IMG/VR virus record: IMGVR_UViG_3300009130_000116
Coordinates: 1-26,342 of that record
Source of the DNA: a virus
Length of the DNA: 26,342 bases
Direction: 5' to 3' (one strand)
Shown: one piece after another, positions 22,852-26,342 of the stretch
Position numbering within the stretch: position 1 is the stretch's first letter
Layout: the number at the start of each line of letters is the position of its first letter
Position numbers and translations under genes: made by a program
Notes under the pieces: generated by a model
The model's input: only the letters and a program-made list of their open reading frames with translations
What the model was told of the DNA's origin: nothing
The model's database searches: none

Positions 22852-23952
22852 ATGGATATACTAGATAAATTTTTAAAACAGTATTCATATAAATTCGATA
22901 AAGGATATCCTGATTTAGAAAATCCTAAGGATAAAGAAATGTTATTTGAATTAGCTTTTGGATTAACTGAACAAGAAGAGGAGGAGGAAAAGCTAGAAGA
23001 TAAATTAATAAAAATTATCCGTTCAAGTAAATTAAGTGATGATGAGTTAAATGCTTATATTAAATCTATTAGTAATAGAGGATTTAAAGGGGACATAACT
23101 AAAATTCTAACTAATAAAGGATATACATCAGATTCATTTAAAGTTGGTGAAAAAGCAATGGATTATATTATTGATAAAATAACAGATTCAGAAGCTAAAG
23201 AATTCCTTCAATATAAACCCAAAACCTTTAAAAATACTCCTGATAAAGGAAATTTATCCAAAGTAACAGGATTATCTAACCAATTAGTACAAGATTTAAT
23301 TAATATAGAACCAGGTGCAGATGCAGGGGGTTCTTCTATTGGTAAAGGAGAATTATTTTTAGCATTAGCCTTTAGTGATATTGATAATAGAGGGGGTGGT
23401 GGTGATTTAAATTACAATGGAAAAAATTTAGAAGTAAAAGGGACAGGTGGTAGATTAGGACAACAAGCAGGAAGAGGTAGTGATTTTGATTATTTATCGT
23501 TTTTAGGAGAAAAATATTTAGAAGGAGAAGATTTAGAAGAATTTCTAAACGATCCCCAAAATAAAATTATAAATGTTTCTATAAAAAATCTTTATGATAA
23601 AGCTACTGCTAAAGGTGCTAATTCTGCTTCTGTAATTAAAGATATACAAAAATCCTTAGATAGTATTTTCTTTAATAAAGGATTAGCTAAAAAATATTTT
23701 AATAGTCCTACAGATTTTAAGGATTTAGCAGAAATGAAATTAAAACTAACTAAATTAAATGCAGAAGCTTATGCTCAAAAAACAAATGTAGGAGCATTTT
23801 TATTTATGAATTCTAAAACAGGTGATTATGTTTTAGTAGATATTGAAAATTTAGAAGATTCCATTGATGCAGGTTTATTTGGAACTATAGTTAAAAATCC
23901 AATTAGTGGTTATCAATGGAATAACCCACACCCTAATATGGTAATAAAATAA
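22852..23952 (+). CDS. PD-(D/E)XK nuclease-like protein
   Basis: In this 366-residue protein, residues 160-205 carry a restriction-endonuclease-type core: E167 in GKGELFLAL, D185 in GGGGDLNYNG and E194-x-K196 in NLEVKGTGG. This D-x8-E-x-K spacing with a preceding Glu is the classic PD-(D/E)XK arrangement. The N-terminal 130 residues are acidic and helical (EQEEEEEKLEDKL, then LSDDELNAYIK). After the core come helices and an end with VGAFLFMNSKTGDYVLVDI and GYQWNNPHPNMV. Enzymatic activity is plausible but untested; it could act on host or competitor DNA, or be a structural relic. It is unrelated in sequence to the RecB-like nuclease at 15959. The promoter-proximal context is operon-like. Confidence 0.75.
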   Translation: MDILDKFLKQYSYKFDKGYPDLENPKDKEMLFELAFGLTEQEEEEEKLEDKLIKIIRSSKLSDDELNAYIKSISNRGFKGDITKILTNKGYTSDSFKVGEKAMDYIIDKITDSEAKEFLQYKPKTFKNTPDKGNLSKVTGLSNQLVQDLINIEPGADAGGSSIGKGELFLALAFSDIDNRGGGGDLNYNGKNLEVKGTGGRLGQQAGRGSDFDYLSFLGEKYLEGEDLEEFLNDPQNKIINVSIKNLYDKATAKGANSASVIKDIQKSLDSIFFNKGLAKKYFNSPTDFKDLAEMKLKLTKLNAEAYAQKTNVGAFLFMNSKTGDYVLVDIENLEDSIDAGLFGTIVKNPISGYQWNNPHPNMVIK

Positions 23953-23954
23953 AT

Positions 23955-23964
23955 AATATTTATA
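23955..23964 (+). promoter_or_regulatory. AATATTTATA box adjacent to a start codon
   Basis: AATATTTATA occupies most of the 15-base gap between the nuclease-like gene and the ATG at 23968, only 3 bases before that start. It matches the core of the other boxes, and the arrangement (box, T/C-rich bases, ATG) copies that at 16767-16781. No -33 TTG is visible, so it may be a translation-start context rather than a promoter. Confidence 0.25.
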
Positions 23965-23967
23965 TCC

Positions 23968-25023
23968 ATGACACGACTAAGATCACTAATAAAAGAAGTA
24001 TTATCAACACCACCAAAGAAAAAAGACTGTAATTGTGGTTGTGGTGGATGTGATAAAAAAGCACCTATCATAACAGAAGGTAGAATTAAAAAAGCAATAT
24101 CAGAAGGCTTAACCTACCACGTTGAAAACAAAATACCATTACACGAATCAGTATACAGAATAGGATCAGAAAAACATTTTGCTTTAATAAACGAAGCTAG
24201 AAAATTATGGGTACGTGGATTAATAGATGTATCTGAAGATGATCAAGCAATATTAGAAACACATTTAGGTAATTTTGGAATGTATGAAGGTGAAAAAGTA
24301 CCTTTAGATTTACCTATGATAGACGAAGGTTTTAAAGATTATTTAGGATACAGCGACCATACAAGAAGTGATAGTGGTTTAAACGTAATACCAAAAGACC
24401 AAATACACGCTAACAAATTATCAGATGCCATTGAAGACTCAGGCATGTACGCTGAATGGAACACTAGAGAAGGTTATTTCTTCTTCCCAGAAGAAGAAGA
24501 TGGATACGATCAACTAGAAATGGATATTCAAGATTTAATGGATGAAAATAATATTCAAGGTTATATTGAAGGTGTATTTGAAGAATCATTAAATGAAATC
24601 CATAAACTACTTAGACAATCTAAACTATCATCTGAAGAATATCAAAAAGCTAAAAAATTAAAAGGATTTAATGCAGACGACTATACATTTAGTTCAGATA
24701 ATAATTTATATGTTAAAAAAGAATCATTAGACGAAGCTGAATTCAAAGGTAAAGACGTAGAATTAAACAAACCAAAACGAGGCGGATCCAAAGCATATTA
24801 CGTATATGTTAGAGACCCAAAAACTAAAAAAATTAAAAAAGTTTCATTTGGTTCAGGTGGTTTAAGAGCTAAAATAAAAAACAAAGAAGCTAGAAACGCA
24901 TTCGCAGCTAGACATAACTGCAAAAATAAAAAAGACAGAACTAAAGCAGGATACTGGTCATGTAATCTACCTAGATATGCTGATCAATTAGGTTTAGGAG
25001 CAAATATGAATACATTTTGGTAG
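23968..25023 (+). CDS. Multi-domain phage protein with Cys cluster and C-terminal basic domain
   Basis: The 351-residue protein starts with TRLRSLIKEVLSTPP, a leader-like helix with IKE|V at residues 8-11, then a tight Cys cluster (C21, C23, C25, C28 in CNCGCGGC). Residues 36-100 contain a second leader-like segment (GRIKKAISEGLTYHV) and a helical domain; residues 115-205 are an acidic alpha/beta region (YFFFPEEEDGYDQLEMDIQD). From about residue 265 comes a basic domain (YYVYVRDPKTKKIKKVSFGS, then RNAFAARHNCKN, AGYWSCNLPRYAD), a unit I recall at the end of several phage proteins. The Cys cluster could bind a metal. The overall function is unknown; the modular layout with leaders fits the rest of this region. 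Confidence 0.72.
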   Translation: MTRLRSLIKEVLSTPPKKKDCNCGCGGCDKKAPIITEGRIKKAISEGLTYHVENKIPLHESVYRIGSEKHFALINEARKLWVRGLIDVSEDDQAILETHLGNFGMYEGEKVPLDLPMIDEGFKDYLGYSDHTRSDSGLNVIPKDQIHANKLSDAIEDSGMYAEWNTREGYFFFPEEEDGYDQLEMDIQDLMDENNIQGYIEGVFEESLNEIHKLLRQSKLSSEEYQKAKKLKGFNADDYTFSSDNNLYVKKESLDEAEFKGKDVELNKPKRGGSKAYYVYVRDPKTKKIKKVSFGSGGLRAKIKNKEARNAFAARHNCKNKKDRTKAGYWSCNLPRYADQLGLGANMNTFW

Positions 25024-25274
25024 AAAATAACCCTTATATTGATAAAAGCAATACAAGAACATTTTCAAAAAATGTAGACAAAATGTCTTTAATATGGCAC
25101 ACAGACCAAGAAGACAGAACAGTAACAGTATTAGAAGGCAAAGGATGGCAATTTCAGCGAGACAATGAGCTACCTTTGGCATTAACAGAAGGAGATAATA
25201 TATTTATACCAAAGGGCCAAATCCACAGGATTATAAAAGGTCAAACGGATTTAAAACTTAAAATAAAAAAGTAA
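25017..25274 (+). CDS. Small cupin protein (TTG start)
   Basis: The 85-residue protein is a single cupin barrel: LIWHTDQEDRTVTVLEGKGW (about 25-44) and GDNIFIPKGQIHRIIKG (59-75) are the two cupin motifs, with H28, E32 and H71 as possible metal ligands. The TTG at 25017 overlaps the previous gene by 7 bases. The only nearby ATG (25083) would remove NTRTFSKNVDK, which looks like part of the fold, so I prefer TTG. Small phage cupins of this form are common and have no settled function; sugar or nucleotide-sugar binding is a general possibility. Its stop overlaps the next start (TAATG). Confidence 0.8.
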   Translation: MVENNPYIDKSNTRTFSKNVDKMSLIWHTDQEDRTVTVLEGKGWQFQRDNELPLALTEGDNIFIPKGQIHRIIKGQTDLKLKIKK

Positions 25275-25810
25275 TGGAAAACTTAAACGAAGGTAAAAAA
25301 GCCAAAGGTTACATGGCCGAACTAGCCGAAATAGACAAGCAATCAGCATTAGTAGCATTAGAAGCTAAAATCAATAAATTAGCTGAAATGGCAGAAGCTA
25401 AAACTAACAGATTATCAATGGTTCATGAAGATGAAAATTTATCAGAACTTATCTCAAAACAAGCTGTTAAAGAAATGCAAAGATCTATAAAAGAAATTGA
25501 AAAATTAAAAGAAAAGTTATTAAAAGAATTCACTAAAAAAGGTGGAAAAATGACTGAAGTTATAGATGAAGATGCTCGTACGGATGCTGAAGAAGAAGGA
25601 TATGAAGATGGTATTAAGGATGAAAAAGAAGATGTAGAAGAAGCATGTAGTTCAACTTATGAAGAAGATGATATTGAAGAAGGAATTGAAGCTGAATTAG
25701 AGAAAAACAAAGGTGTAACTTGGGACGAAGCAGAACCAGCTCAAGTAACTAAAGAAAAAGGTTTAGCTAATGAAGAAGTTTCTAGATGGCAAGAACTAGC
25801 AGGACTTTAA
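25274..25810 (+). CDS. Acidic helical protein, possible scaffold/core component
   Basis: The 178-residue protein starts ENLNEGKK, with LNE|G at residues 4-7 fitting the prohead-protease rule. Residues 15-90 are a long helical region (ELAEIDKQSALVALEAKI, then SIKEIEKLKEKLLKEF). At 101-113 comes ARTDAEEEGYEDG, which repeats a segment of the gene at 20986, and the rest is acidic to the end (VSRWQELAGL). A scaffold, core or virion-internal protein is suggested by composition and the possible cleavage site. It is the last gene before a strong terminator, so it ends the operon. Confidence 0.72.
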   Translation: MENLNEGKKAKGYMAELAEIDKQSALVALEAKINKLAEMAEAKTNRLSMVHEDENLSELISKQAVKEMQRSIKEIEKLKEKLLKEFTKKGGKMTEVIDEDARTDAEEEGYEDGIKDEKEDVEEACSSTYEEDDIEEGIEAELEKNKGVTWDEAEPAQVTKEKGLANEEVSRWQELAGL

Positions 25811-25863
25811 AACATACAGACTGATTCATAGCCAGTCGCTTTAAAAAAATAATTTAGACAGTT

Positions 25864-25897
25864 GTGGCGTCTCTTTTGGAGATGCCACTTTTTTTTT
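25864..25897 (+). terminator. Intrinsic (Rho-independent) terminator
   Basis: GTGGCGTCTC (25864-25873) pairs with GAGATGCCAC (25879-25888) to give a 10-bp stem with one G-U pair and a 5-base loop (TTTTG), followed by nine T residues (25889-25897). It lies 54 bases after the last gene of the long accessory operon. This is the clearest terminator in the window. Confidence 0.93.
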
Positions 25898-25906
25898 GTA
25901 TATTAA
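25876..25906 (+). promoter_or_regulatory. Candidate promoter overlapping the terminator
   Basis: TTG at 25876-25878 (in the loop of the terminator), a 20-base spacer and TATATTAA at 25899-25906 fit the Bacteroidota-type layout seen upstream of four to five other genes here. The first downstream start is ATG 25919, with an AAAGG sequence in between. A promoter directly after a terminator would start the next unit. Confidence 0.5.
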
Positions 25907-25918
25907 TAAAAGGTAACA

Positions 25919-26011
25919 ATGAGCGATACAATGATACAAATAGTAGCAGTACTACTATTCTTAATAATAGGTTACACAATAGATAGTATTGAAAACAAAA
26001 CAAAAAAATAA
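25919..26011 (+). CDS. Tiny single-pass membrane protein (30 residues)
   Basis: ATG at 25919 and TAA ending at 26011 define a 30-residue protein: a short polar start (SDTM), one hydrophobic helix (IQIVAVLLFLIIGYTI, about residues 6-21) and a Lys-rich tail (DSIENKTKK). It has an AGG just upstream, sits between a candidate promoter and the next gene (which starts 5 bases after its stop), and lacks competing frames. Such mini membrane proteins are common in phages and often alter host membranes or assist complexes; no family can be named. Confidence 0.55.
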   Translation: MSDTMIQIVAVLLFLIIGYTIDSIENKTKK

Positions 26012-26015
26012 ATAA

Positions 26016-26342
26016 ATGGAGGTAACAGTAATGGTAGGAGCAGGAGTAGCAAACATAAACGCAGCTACTAAGCTTATAGATAACGGATACAAAGGTAAAA
26101 TAAAAATCATAGATATGGGTAAAGACCCATACAACAGATTACCTGAAGAAGTAATGACAGGAATGTTAGGTGCAGGTGGATGGTCAGATGGTAAATTAAC
26201 TTACCATACTGAAGTAGGGGGTCAATTAACTAAATATTGTGGAGATGAAAAAGCAATGGAATTAATGGATCAAGTCATTAATAATTTTAAACGTTTCCAC
26301 CCTAAACCAGAAGCTGTACAATGTTCTGATCCACAAGCAGAA
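26016..26342 (+). CDS. FAD-dependent oxidoreductase, N-terminal part (3' partial)
   Basis: The frame starts at ATG 26016 and is open to the window end (109 codons). It begins with a beta strand and dinucleotide-binding loop (VTVMVGAGVANINAA; GxGxxN), then KIKIIDMGKDPYNR (the usual acidic end of the second strand at D34) and EEVMTGMLGAGGWSDGKL followed by YHTEVGGQL. The latter segment resembles the COG2509-type FAD-dependent dehydrogenases. ATG 26031 has a better Shine-Dalgarno (GGAGG 8 bases upstream) but would cut the first strand, so 26016 is preferred. The gene is rare in phage cores and would be an auxiliary metabolic gene. The substrate is unknown. Confidence 0.75.
   Translation, partial: MEVTVMVGAGVANINAATKLIDNGYKGKIKIIDMGKDPYNRLPEEVMTGMLGAGGWSDGKLTYHTEVGGQLTKYCGDEKAMELMDQVINNFKRFHPKPEAVQCSDPQAE

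Noticed and set aside
25819-25837. Inverted repeat GACTG-N9-CAGTC as a terminator
   Set aside because: Only 5 bp and no T tract directly after; the strong terminator is at 25864.
26031-26033. ATG at 26031 with a good GGAGG as start of the oxidoreductase
   Set aside because: It would remove most of the first beta strand before the GxGxxN loop.

Overview
This window looks like part of a contractile-tailed, T4-like (myovirus-type) phage genome with low GC content. All 33 genes I can support lie on the + strand, tightly packed and often joined by TAATG or ATGA overlaps. Four things point to a Bacteroidota (probably marine) host. Most starts have no Shine-Dalgarno sequence. Several genes are preceded by a TTG-N19/20-TATATTTA arrangement, close to the Bacteroidota promoter consensus TTG-N19-21-TAnnTTTG. 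A 56-residue gene encodes a histone-H1-like (Hc1-type) protein of a form common in Bacteroidota. The tail proteins resemble families I associate with uncultured marine phages. The host call is inference; no host marker is decisive.

Region 1 (1-14542) is the tail and baseplate module. It holds a partial structural protein with a carboxypeptidase-regulatory-like fold and hydrophobic helices, a small helical protein, gp25 (baseplate wedge), gp6 (Baseplate_J-like wedge), a DNRLRE-like structural protein, a coiled-coil protein, a 1938-residue mosaic tail protein in the position of T4 gp7, and three tail or fibre proteins. Two of those three share a C-terminal domain.

Region 2 (14562-16732) is nucleic-acid metabolism: a GIY-YIG endonuclease, a T4 gp61-type primase (zinc finger plus Toprim) and a RecB/Cas4-type PD-(D/E)XK nuclease that overlaps the primase.

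Region 3 (16781-25810) is an accessory stretch. Genes with known enzymatic signatures are a P-loop zeta-like kinase, a nucleotidyltransferase fused to an HExxH metalloprotease, a HAD/5'-nucleotidase-like phosphatase, a PD-(D/E)XK-like protein and a cupin. The others include two very small proteins (51 and 45 residues), a zinc-ribbon protein, the Hc1-like protein, and several acidic or helical proteins. Many of these start with a short amphipathic helix ending in (L/I)xE. That resembles T4 capsid-targeting sequences cleaved by the gp21 prohead protease, so the region may encode a set of packaged (virion-borne) proteins. This is a hypothesis.

Region 4 (25811-26342) starts with a strong intrinsic terminator, followed by a candidate promoter, a 30-residue membrane protein and the start of an FAD-dependent oxidoreductase that runs off the end.

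There is no stretch over 300 bases without a gene. I saw no tRNA, rRNA, CRISPR array or insertion sequence.
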